DNA of 8,671 nt from Deltaproteobacteria bacterium (lineage in GTDB: Bacteria > UBA10199 > DSSB01). Shown here piece by piece: positions 1-5,683 of this stretch. The stretch spans positions 1 through 8,671 of the forward strand of contig JAJFLL010000355.1 in NCBI GenBank assembly GCA_021772695.1, in the 5' to 3' direction. The notes beneath the pieces were generated by a model that was given only the letters and a program-made list of their open reading frames with translations, did no database searches and was not told the DNA's origin. A program made the translations under genes and the position numbers. The first letter of the stretch is position 1. Every line of letters begins with the position of its first letter.

Positions 1-84
1 CAAGATCGGGTCAAAAACATCTATCACCAGCCCCAAGTCATGGGGTCTGACCATTGCCCGGTGGTTTTAGAGCTTAAATTGTAA
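1..84 (+). CDS. xth: Exodeoxyribonuclease III (xth/ExoA family), C-terminal 27 residues only
   Basis: The window opens inside a reading frame that ends in TAA at 82-84. The 27 visible residues end in GSDHCPVVLELKL. The GSDHCPV segment is the typical C-terminal signature of the exodeoxyribonuclease III / AP endonuclease family, where the Asp-His pair belongs to the active site of this Mg-dependent base-excision-repair nuclease. Only the tail is present, so gene length and start cannot be judged. There is no convincing terminator between its stop codon and phoB, so some xth transcription may run into phoB. The last codons (TTG TAA) also form the first unit of the phoB Pho box. The family call rests on one short but characteristic motif. 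Confidence 0.8.
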   Translation, partial: QDRVKNIYHQPQVMGSDHCPVVLELKL

Positions 85-107
85 AGATTCTGTCACGGCA
101 TTGTCAC
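79..107 (+). promoter_or_regulatory. Three-unit Pho box (PhoB binding site) upstream of phoB
   Basis: Three 7-bp units recur every 11 bp: TTGTAAA (79-85), CTGTCAC (90-96) and TTGTCAC (101-107), each separated by 4 bp. The last two match the classical Pho box layout (E. coli consensus CTGTCAT-n4-CTGTCAT), with C instead of T as the last base. The first unit is weaker and overlaps the final codons of xth. The same arrangement recurs before pstS at 2230-2258. This supports autoregulation of phoBR by PhoB~P; binding itself is inferred. Confidence 0.85.
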
Positions 108-125
108 TTGTACCCAGCCCCACTC

Positions 126-131
126 TATAAT
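126..131 (+). promoter_or_regulatory. -10 element (TATAAT) of the phoB promoter
   Basis: A perfect TATAAT lies 18 bp after the last Pho unit. There is no TTGACA-like -35 box, as expected for a PhoB-activated sigma70 promoter where the Pho box takes that place. The gap is longer than the roughly 10 bp I recall between Pho box and -10 at E. coli phoA. With a usual 6-7 base discriminator, transcription would start at about 138-139, on or next to the phoB ATG. Confidence 0.65.
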
Positions 132-138
132 ACTCCTA

Positions 139-843
139 ATGGTGATGAAGATACTCGTCATTGAAGACGATAAAGACATTTCCGAATTGATTGAGTTCAA
201 TTTAAAGGCAGAGAATTATCAAGTGCAAGTTTGCCATAATGGTCGTGAAGGCTTGCACCAGGCCCAGAAATCCCGCCCTGAACTTTTAGTGCTTGATCTC
301 ATGTTACCTGACCTTGGTGGCTTAGAAATCTGTAAAACGCTTAAGAGAGATACAAACACCCGAAACATTCCCATTCTCATGTTGACGGCCAAAGGTGACG
401 AAATCGACCGAATTGTCGGATTTGAATTGGGGGCCGACGATTACATGACCAAACCCTTCAGTCCCCGGGAGTTGGCGTTACGGGTTAAAGCCATCCTAAA
501 ACGCACCCAGGCTACGGGGGCAGAGGCTCCCCCCAAGGTCATTGAGTTTGGAAAATTACATATGGATTTGGAAAAATTCGAGGTTAAGGTAGAACAAAAG
601 GAAATCAAATTAACCGCTCTTGAATTTAAGCTGTTAAAATTCTTGTACGAACGAAGGGGGCGGGTCGCCACCCGGGATCAACTGCTAGACCGGGTCTGGG
701 GGTATCATAAAGATCTCAATACCCGCACCGTAGACACCCATATTAAGAGACTTCGTGAAAAATTGGGTGATGGTGGATCCTATATTGAAACCCTCCGTGG
801 TTTAGGTTATCGTTTCATCGATACGATACCCATCCATGAATAG
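139..843 (+). CDS. phoB: Phosphate regulon response regulator PhoB (OmpR/PhoB family)
   Basis: A 234-aa two-domain response regulator. The receiver domain covers about residues 4-122: acidic pocket D10/D11, phosphoacceptor D53 in LVLDLMLPD, switch T83 and conserved K105 in the YMTKPF motif. After a short linker, residues of about 133-229 form the OmpR-type winged-helix DNA-binding domain, with TALEFKLLKFL and the conserved TRTVDTHIKRLREKLG recognition-helix region. Once phosphorylated by PhoR it should bind the Pho boxes at 79-107 and 2230-2258. The assignment as PhoB rather than another OmpR-family regulator rests on the adjacent PhoR, Pst and PhoU genes plus those boxes. The start is ATG 139; GTG 142 and ATG 145 are in-frame alternatives, the last giving the common MKILVIEDD beginning. 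No Shine-Dalgarno sequence precedes any of them, and the -10 position suggests a leaderless message. It overlaps phoR by 8 bp. Confidence 0.95.
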   Translation: MVMKILVIEDDKDISELIEFNLKAENYQVQVCHNGREGLHQAQKSRPELLVLDLMLPDLGGLEICKTLKRDTNTRNIPILMLTAKGDEIDRIVGFELGADDYMTKPFSPRELALRVKAILKRTQATGAEAPPKVIEFGKLHMDLEKFEVKVEQKEIKLTALEFKLLKFLYERRGRVATRDQLLDRVWGYHKDLNTRTVDTHIKRLREKLGDGGSYIETLRGLGYRFIDTIPIHE

Positions 844-2170
844 TCTAAATCACCGCTTTTGGTTTTTAATTTCTGCAGCCCTTCTCATTTTTTCATTGGG
901 GGTGCTCCTTTTTACCCTGCCCGCTGAGCAGCCCCGCTGGCCACTCCTTTTGGCTTTAGGCTCATTGGGACTCTTACTATTTTCCGTTTTTCAAAATTTC
1001 AAGATCACCCACCGGGCATTAGAAGTGTTTTCCAAGAAAGCCAGATCGATGGTTCCCGAAGAAGCTGCAACCGCGAATCTTGAACTCGAAGAGGTCTTAC
1101 AAGGATTAAAGGACCAACTTAAAGTATTACACGCTGAGCGAGATCAGCTCGATGCGGTATTACAGGGCATGAGGGAAGGGCTTTTAGTTACCGATGATAA
1201 AGAAATTATTTTATTGGCCAATCCTTCCTTTTATCGAATCTTTAATCTGGGAACGCGATGCGAGGGCAAAACCGTATTAGAGGTTCTGATCAATAAACCT
1301 CTTCACGATGTACTCGTCGAGACTTTAAAAACGAAAAATCCAAAAGAAAAAGGCATCCCCTTAAATATTCAAGGAAAGGAACGCCACTTCATGGTTCACT
1401 GTTCACCGTTAAAAACCCATCAAAGTACCACTGGTGCGGTATTGGCCTTTTTCGAAGTTACCGATATCAAAAATTTAGAAAGGTCACGCCGTGACTTTGT
1501 CGCCAATGTCAGTCATGAACTTAAGACGCCCCTAACCAGCATAAGAGGCTATGCCGAAACCCTGCTGGGAGGTGGAATCGATGATGAGACTACCCGAAAA
1601 AGGTTCTTAGAAAAAATTCATCTCAACTCAAAACATTTAGAAAATCTAATCGAAGACCTGTTGCGATTGTCTGAAATCGAATCAGGCCGTTCCCCATTAA
1701 AGCCTAAGGCCTTTGCCGCCTTACCGATCCTTGAAGAGACTCGCAGCGCCTTTGAAGACGAATTGCAGCGAAAAAAATTGATCTTAAAATGGGATCTAGC
1801 CCCAGAGATAACCGTGAGTGGAGAACCTGCCTTATTCAAACAAATCTTGGTGAACCTCTTACAGAATGCCATTAAATATAATCGAGAGGGTGGCACCATT
1901 GAGATCAGTGCAGAGGACAATGGCTCCTTTGCCAATTTCACCGTTGCCGATACGGGCATGGGCATTCCCGCCAAAAATCTACCCCATATTTTCGAAAGAT
2001 TTTATCGAGTCGACAAAGGGCGGTCCCGTGACCAAGGCGGCACCGGTCTGGGATTGGCCATTGTCAAACACTTGGTCCAGGCCCACGGCGGGCAAGTCGT
2101 CGCACAAAGCACTGAGGGCCAGGGCTCCCAATTTTCCTTTACCCTACCCCTACCTACCGAAAAAACTTAA
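836..2170 (+). CDS. phoR: Phosphate regulon sensor histidine kinase PhoR
   Basis: A 444-aa membrane histidine kinase that should phosphorylate PhoB when phosphate is scarce and dephosphorylate it otherwise. Two hydrophobic segments (about residues 8-28 and 36-53) are joined by only a few residues, so there is essentially no periplasmic sensor domain, as in known PhoR proteins. A helical, probably coiled-coil stretch (about 78-106) leads to a PAS domain (about 104-210). The HisKA domain has the H box around FVANVSHELKTPL with phosphoacceptor H227. The ATPase domain shows the N box around N344 (LLQNAIKYN), the G1 box DTGMGIP at 372-378, the F box HIFERFYRVD and the G2 box GGTGLGL at 401-407. 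All catalytic motifs are intact. Its ATG lies inside the 3' end of phoB (8-bp overlap, ATGAATAG) with no clear ribosome binding site, which points to translational coupling. A signal from Pst via PhoU, probably sensed through the PAS region, is inferred from the family. Confidence 0.95.
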   Translation: MNSLNHRFWFLISAALLIFSLGVLLFTLPAEQPRWPLLLALGSLGLLLFSVFQNFKITHRALEVFSKKARSMVPEEAATANLELEEVLQGLKDQLKVLHAERDQLDAVLQGMREGLLVTDDKEIILLANPSFYRIFNLGTRCEGKTVLEVLINKPLHDVLVETLKTKNPKEKGIPLNIQGKERHFMVHCSPLKTHQSTTGAVLAFFEVTDIKNLERSRRDFVANVSHELKTPLTSIRGYAETLLGGGIDDETTRKRFLEKIHLNSKHLENLIEDLLRLSEIESGRSPLKPKAFAALPILEETRSAFEDELQRKKLILKWDLAPEITVSGEPALFKQILVNLLQNAIKYNREGGTIEISAEDNGSFANFTVADTGMGIPAKNLPHIFERFYRVDKGRSRDQGGTGLGLAIVKHLVQAHGGQVVAQSTEGQGSQFSFTLPLPTEKT

Positions 2171-2229
2171 CCTATTTGTTACTCATCTTTCATGGTGCCG
2201 CCATGGCTTCATCATAAACTGATGGAAAT

Positions 2230-2258
2230 TTGTAACGGCTCTGTCACCCAATTGTCAC
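2230..2258 (+). promoter_or_regulatory. Three-unit Pho box upstream of pstS
   Basis: Units TTGTAAC (2230-2236), CTGTCAC (2241-2247) and TTGTCAC (2252-2258) are spaced at exactly 11 bp, the same order, variant bases and phasing as before phoB. This is the expected PhoB-activated promoter for pstSCAB-phoU. It lies in the 134-bp gap after phoR (2171-2304), which otherwise shows no gene and no convincing terminator. Confidence 0.88.
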
Positions 2259-2263
2259 AGAGC
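2238..2263. repeat. Inverted repeat enclosing the pstS Pho box core
   Basis: GCTCTGT (2238-2244) and ACAGAGC (2257-2263) are perfect 7-bp inverted repeats separated by 12 bp. They surround and partly share the two strong Pho units. The phoB promoter lacks this symmetry. In a transcript reading through from phoR it could form a hairpin, but there is no U-tract. It may be chance overlap created by the CTGTCAC units themselves. Confidence 0.5.
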
Positions 2264-2270
2264 TATGGTC

Positions 2271-2276
2271 GATAAC
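2271..2276 (+). promoter_or_regulatory. Possible -10 element of the pstS promoter
   Basis: GATAAC lies 12 bp after the last Pho unit, close to the spacing seen at well-known Pho promoters, and matches TATAAT at four of six positions. TATGGT at 2264-2269 is a competing candidate only 5 bp after the box. Neither is strong, as is common for activator-dependent promoters. Start of transcription would be near 2283, leaving a short leader with a ribosome binding site. Confidence 0.35.
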
Positions 2277-2294
2277 CTTCGCACTTTGGAAGAC

Positions 2295-2298
2295 GAGG
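2295..2298 (+). promoter_or_regulatory. Ribosome binding site of pstS (GAGG)
   Basis: GAGG sits 6 bases before ATG 2305. It fixes the pstS start and is one of the clearer Shine-Dalgarno sites here, in contrast to phoB, phoR and pstC. This fits high synthesis of the binding protein. Confidence 0.65.
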
Positions 2299-2304
2299 AT
2301 CTCT

Positions 2305-3285
2305 ATGAAAAAGCACTTATTAACCCCCCTATTCATCCTATTGGCCTTTGGATTTTCGGTTGGTCTCAATGGCTTACCTCAAACCCAGGCCGCTACCGCC
2401 GTAGACGCCAAGCTCCCCACCTACCAAAGGGTAAGCGGCATATCGGGAAACATCAATTCCATCGGATCCGATACCCTGAATAATCTTATGACCTACTGGG
2501 CGGAGGGATTTAAGGCCTTGTATCCTAACGTCAACATTCAAATAGAGGGTAAGGGATCTTCCACCGCACCGCCGGCGCTTATTTCTGGGACGGCCCAAAT
2601 CGGCCCCATGAGCCGGGCCATGAAGCCCACTGAAATCGACGCCTTTGAAAAAAAATACGGCTACAAACCCACTGAGATCAAAGTGGCCATCGATGCCCTG
2701 GCTGTCTATACCCATAAGGATAATCCCATTGCTGGACTCGACCTGACCCAGGTGGATGCCATCTTTTCTAGCACCCGTAAGCGCGGCGGAAAGGAGGTCA
2801 AGACATGGGGCGACTTAGGACTCACCGGCACCTGGGCCAGCAAACCCATTTCTTTGTATGGCCGTAATTCTGCCTCGGGAACCTATGGGTTTTTTAAAGA
2901 CCAAGTTTTAGATAAAGGGGATTTCAAAACCACGGTCAAAGAACAACCGGGATCCTCGGCTGTGGTGCAAGGCGTGGCATCGGACTTAGGCGGTATCGGG
3001 TACTCGGGAATCGGCTATAAAACTTCAGGGGTGAAGGTAGTTCCCCTTGGCAAAGTCGCCGGCGTACACTACGCACCCACCGTGGAAAATTCCATGAGCA
3101 AGAAATATCCCTTATCTAGATTTCTTTACATCTACGTCAATAAGAAGCCTGGCCAACCCTTAGACACCTTGACCCAAGAGTTTATCAAATTTGTTCAATC
3201 CCAAGAGGGGCAAAAAATTGTGGTCAAGGACGGATATTACCCCTTGCCGTCCCAGATCGTTCAAGGGACCACCAGCAAACTATGA
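2305..3285 (+). CDS. pstS: Periplasmic phosphate-binding protein PstS
   Basis: A 326-aa substrate-binding protein of the high-affinity phosphate ABC importer. Residues 1-29 look like a Sec signal peptide: MKKH basic start, hydrophobic core to about residue 22, probable cleavage near QTQA|AT at 29/30 (32/33 also possible). There is no lipobox cysteine, so it should be soluble in the periplasm. Ligand-binding signatures of the Pseudomonas-type PstS are present: GSDTL at 54-58, GKGSSTAPPALISGTAQIGP at 82-101 followed by MSRAM, and GRNSASGTYGFF at 186-197. The C-terminal region (FLYIYVNKKPG, then the final helix near FIKFVQSQEGQKIV) completes the second lobe. The start at ATG 2305 is supported by GAGG and by the signal peptide. 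It is driven by the Pho box at 2230-2258 and followed by a hairpin that may limit read-through into pstC. Confidence 0.95.
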   Translation: MKKHLLTPLFILLAFGFSVGLNGLPQTQAATAVDAKLPTYQRVSGISGNINSIGSDTLNNLMTYWAEGFKALYPNVNIQIEGKGSSTAPPALISGTAQIGPMSRAMKPTEIDAFEKKYGYKPTEIKVAIDALAVYTHKDNPIAGLDLTQVDAIFSSTRKRGGKEVKTWGDLGLTGTWASKPISLYGRNSASGTYGFFKDQVLDKGDFKTTVKEQPGSSAVVQGVASDLGGIGYSGIGYKTSGVKVVPLGKVAGVHYAPTVENSMSKKYPLSRFLYIYVNKKPGQPLDTLTQEFIKFVQSQEGQKIVVKDGYYPLPSQIVQGTTSKL

Positions 3286-3315
3286 CTGAAGAAATCATTT
3301 TAGGATAAGAGTAAA

Positions 3316-3349
3316 GGGCGGTGGTTTTTAAAGACCATCGCTTGTTTTT
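3316..3349 (+). terminator. Hairpin with U-rich tail between pstS and pstC (attenuator or 3' stabiliser)
   Basis: GCGGTGGT (3318-3325) pairs with ACCATCGC (3334-3341), 8 bp with one G-U. Two further inner pairs (3326-3333 G-U, 3327-3332) close a TTAA loop. The stem is followed by TTGTTTTTC at 3342-3350. This looks like a rho-independent terminator. Since pstC has no other visible promoter, partial termination or mRNA-end protection is the likely role, giving more PstS than PstC/A/B. Confidence 0.7.
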
Positions 3350-3355
3350 CTACTC

Positions 3356-5683
3356 ATGTATCGAATGTCATCCAAGCAAAGCGAAAAAGTCTATAGCACT
3401 TCGAAGCGTGTGGTAAGACAAGACAGAATGATGCGCCAGATCATTCGTATCGGCGGCATGGGCATTATTATTTCTGTCCTCGGCATTTTTGTTTTCATTC
3501 TAAGTCAGGTTTTGCCCCTATTCTTTAAGGCCGAAGTCCAAAGGGTCGCAAGTTTTCACCAAAACCCCGGGGCTCTAGGTGCCATCGGTTTAGACGAATG
3601 GGGTGAGATTCCCTTTATGGCCACCGCAAACGGTAGGATTGCTTTTTTTCGATCCAATGCCCCTAGTCAAGCACCCGAATGGGTGGCGCCCTTCGAGACA
3701 AATAACGATTGGAAGTTTTACCGCTACTTGCCCGATTCCCAACGACTTTTATATGGCAATGCCTTGGGCCAAGCTCGGTGGATCCAGTTAAAATTTTCAC
3801 CCAATTTTGATCAGGACCAACGCAAAATTAATTTCGATTGGGTGATGAGTCCGATTTTCGACCTACAAAAAACTGCCACCGACCCAGAGGCAGAGGAAGA
3901 GGCAGAGACAGGGACAGGGGCCAATCCGACCCTTTTGGATTTAGCTCTAGGAGGTCAAGAGGATGGGATCCTTTTGGCCGCATTGGTGCAAATGGGTGAT
4001 CAAACCCAAGTCCACATCTTACCTTTGCTGCAAGAAGAAACCATGATGGGCAGCGGGGATCTAAAGCCAGGAAACCCCGAGATCATTTCCGACCCCTTCC
4101 CTTCCAAACCTCGGAAACTTCAAGTCAATGAATCGGGTAATGCCATCTTGGTGGCTCTAGATTCTGGTGAAATCCAATATTTTATTTCCAAAAATCATAC
4201 CTGGACCAAGCAACAAAGTTTTGTGCCGTTTCAAGGGCTACCTAATCCAAGCGTGGCCTCCATGGACCTGTTATTGGGTGGTGCCTCGGTTTATTTAACT
4301 CACTCCGGCGGGAAAAATGTGGTTTTCAGTCTTTTGATACCCCATGGAGAAACCGAGCGGCGTTGGGTGCAAGTTAAAAGCTTTCCTGACTTGCCGGGCG
4401 CCGCCGAAAAATTTGCCAAAAGCTTGCGGAACCGGGCCTTTTTGGTGACCAGCGGTCCCCATGCCGCCTTGAACTACGGAACCACCGAGGCCATCCGGTG
4501 GGAAGAGGATTTTTCCGGTCCCTTGTTGGGAGCCGCACTTAGTAAAAAATATCACCGTTTGGCCCTATTCGAAGCCCCGGATGCCCTTCATTTATATGAT
4601 TTAATCGATCCCCACCCTGAAGGCGGATGGAAGGCCTTTTTCGGTAAAATCTGGTACGAAGGAGCGCCCGGCCCCGAATACACCTGGCAATCCTCCGGTG
4701 GATCCGACGCCTTCGAGCCCAAGCTTTCCTTGATTCCCCTCATCGTCGGAACTTTGAAAGGTACCCTCTATGCCATGCTCTTTGCGGTACCGATTTCTCT
4801 GCTGGCCGCCGTCTACACTTCCCAATTTCTCGACCCTAATTTAAAAAAAGTGATTAAACCCATCATGGAAATCATGGCCTCCCTACCTTCAGTCATCCTT
4901 GGGTTCTTGGCCGCTCTGTGGTTGGCACCTCGCATTGAAAATGCTGTTCCCTCATTGATCCTGGTTATCCTCGTATTACCTCCGACCATATTGGCCTTCG
5001 GCGCCCTTTGGCAGAAATTGCCTCAGACCTTGAAGACGAAGTTAAAACCAGGCCGGGAATGGCTATTGCTGTTGCCAATGCTCTGTCTCTTTTCTTGGTT
5101 GGCCTGGGAGGCGGGCCCCATTTTAGAAAAGTGGGTTTTCACCGTTCCCGACCCCCAAACCGGAGGAGTCATTGCGGACTTTCGTCTCTGGTGGACGGCA
5201 AAAACGGGCAGCGCCTTTGAACAACGCAATTCCTTAGTGGTCGGCTTGATCATGGGATTTGCCGTCATTCCCATCGTCTTTACCTTAGCTGAAGACAGTC
5301 TTGCCGCCGTTCCCAATTCCCTACGATCCGCGGCACTGGCCTTGGGGGCGAGTCGCTGGCAAACCGCCTTCAAAGTTATTCTGCCCGCAGCAACCGCTGG
5401 GATTTTCTCAGCCATCATCATTGGATTCGGACGTGCGGTCGGAGAAACCATGATCGTATTAATGGCTACCGGCAACACCCCTATTTTAGATTTTGATATC
5501 TTCTCAGGAATGCGCACCCTCTCGGCCAACCTGGCGGTTGAGTTACCGGAGGCCCCGTTCCATAGCACCTTGTATCGAGCATTGTTTTTAGGTTCCCTCG
5601 TATTGTTTTTAATGACCTTCGGGGTGAATTCCATAGCTGAAATGATGCGCCAGAGAATTCGAAAAAAGTTTAAGGCTTTATAG
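3356..5683 (+). CDS. pstC: Phosphate ABC transporter permease PstC, long form with large periplasmic domain
   Basis: A 775-aa inner-membrane permease subunit, more than twice the length of E. coli PstC. After a basic cytoplasmic N-terminus comes one membrane helix (about residues 32-53), then some 400 residues (about 58-455) predicted to be periplasmic and rich in short beta-like segments; it could be a propeller-like fold, which is inference. The permease core begins near residue 459 (SLIPLIVGTLKGTLYA). It contains an extra helix-plus-loop insertion (about 563-621) before EQRNSLVVG. The EAA loop that docks on PstB runs from about residue 646 (EDSLAAVPNSLRSAALALGA, then RWQ) and is intact. 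This layout matches the long PstC of Pseudomonas and Vibrio. Start: ATG 3356, with ATG 3365 (residue 4) as an alternative. Neither has a Shine-Dalgarno sequence, and the start lies just 6 bases after the U-tract of the upstream hairpin. An acidic low-complexity stretch occurs near residues 176-190. The stop TAG directly abuts the pstA ATG in the same frame. Confidence 0.93.
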   Translation: MYRMSSKQSEKVYSTSKRVVRQDRMMRQIIRIGGMGIIISVLGIFVFILSQVLPLFFKAEVQRVASFHQNPGALGAIGLDEWGEIPFMATANGRIAFFRSNAPSQAPEWVAPFETNNDWKFYRYLPDSQRLLYGNALGQARWIQLKFSPNFDQDQRKINFDWVMSPIFDLQKTATDPEAEEEAETGTGANPTLLDLALGGQEDGILLAALVQMGDQTQVHILPLLQEETMMGSGDLKPGNPEIISDPFPSKPRKLQVNESGNAILVALDSGEIQYFISKNHTWTKQQSFVPFQGLPNPSVASMDLLLGGASVYLTHSGGKNVVFSLLIPHGETERRWVQVKSFPDLPGAAEKFAKSLRNRAFLVTSGPHAALNYGTTEAIRWEEDFSGPLLGAALSKKYHRLALFEAPDALHLYDLIDPHPEGGWKAFFGKIWYEGAPGPEYTWQSSGGSDAFEPKLSLIPLIVGTLKGTLYAMLFAVPISLLAAVYTSQFLDPNLKKVIKPIMEIMASLPSVILGFLAALWLAPRIENAVPSLILVILVLPPTILAFGALWQKLPQTLKTKLKPGREWLLLLPMLCLFSWLAWEAGPILEKWVFTVPDPQTGGVIADFRLWWTAKTGSAFEQRNSLVVGLIMGFAVIPIVFTLAEDSLAAVPNSLRSAALALGASRWQTAFKVILPAATAGIFSAIIIGFGRAVGETMIVLMATGNTPILDFDIFSGMRTLSANLAVELPEAPFHSTLYRALFLGSLVLFLMTFGVNSIAEMMRQRIRKKFKAL
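3886..3920 (+). repeat. Purine-rich GAGGCA/GAGGAA-like short repeat inside pstC
   Basis: Almost all bases here are A or G, with imperfect hexamer units (AGAGGC, AGAGGA, AGAGGC, then AGACAGGGACAGGGG). It encodes an acidic stretch (PEAEEEAETGTG) in the predicted periplasmic domain of PstC. Such tracts can change length by slippage in steps that keep the frame. It probably encodes a flexible surface loop. Confidence 0.5.

Noticed and set aside
50..75. Weak hairpin followed by TTTTA near the end of xth, considered as a terminator
   Set aside because: The stem is about 5 bp with a wobble and lies inside the coding region, before the stop codon.
1618..1974. 118-codon minus-strand frame inside phoR
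   Set aside because: Antisense to the kinase ATPase domain and without any recognisable motif or promoter.
2191..2205. CATGG-n5-CCATG hairpin after phoR, considered as a terminator
   Set aside because: Only 5 bp of stem and no U-tract; phoR transcripts probably read on toward pstS.
1866..2222. 118-codon plus-strand frame overlapping the phoR 3' end and running into the gap
   Set aside because: Out of frame with the conserved N, G1, F and G2 boxes of phoR, low-complexity translation, no ribosome binding site.
2265..2483. 72-codon plus-strand frame starting just after the pstS Pho box
   Set aside because: It overlaps the pstS signal peptide and ligand-binding region in another frame, and pstS has the ribosome binding site and family motifs.
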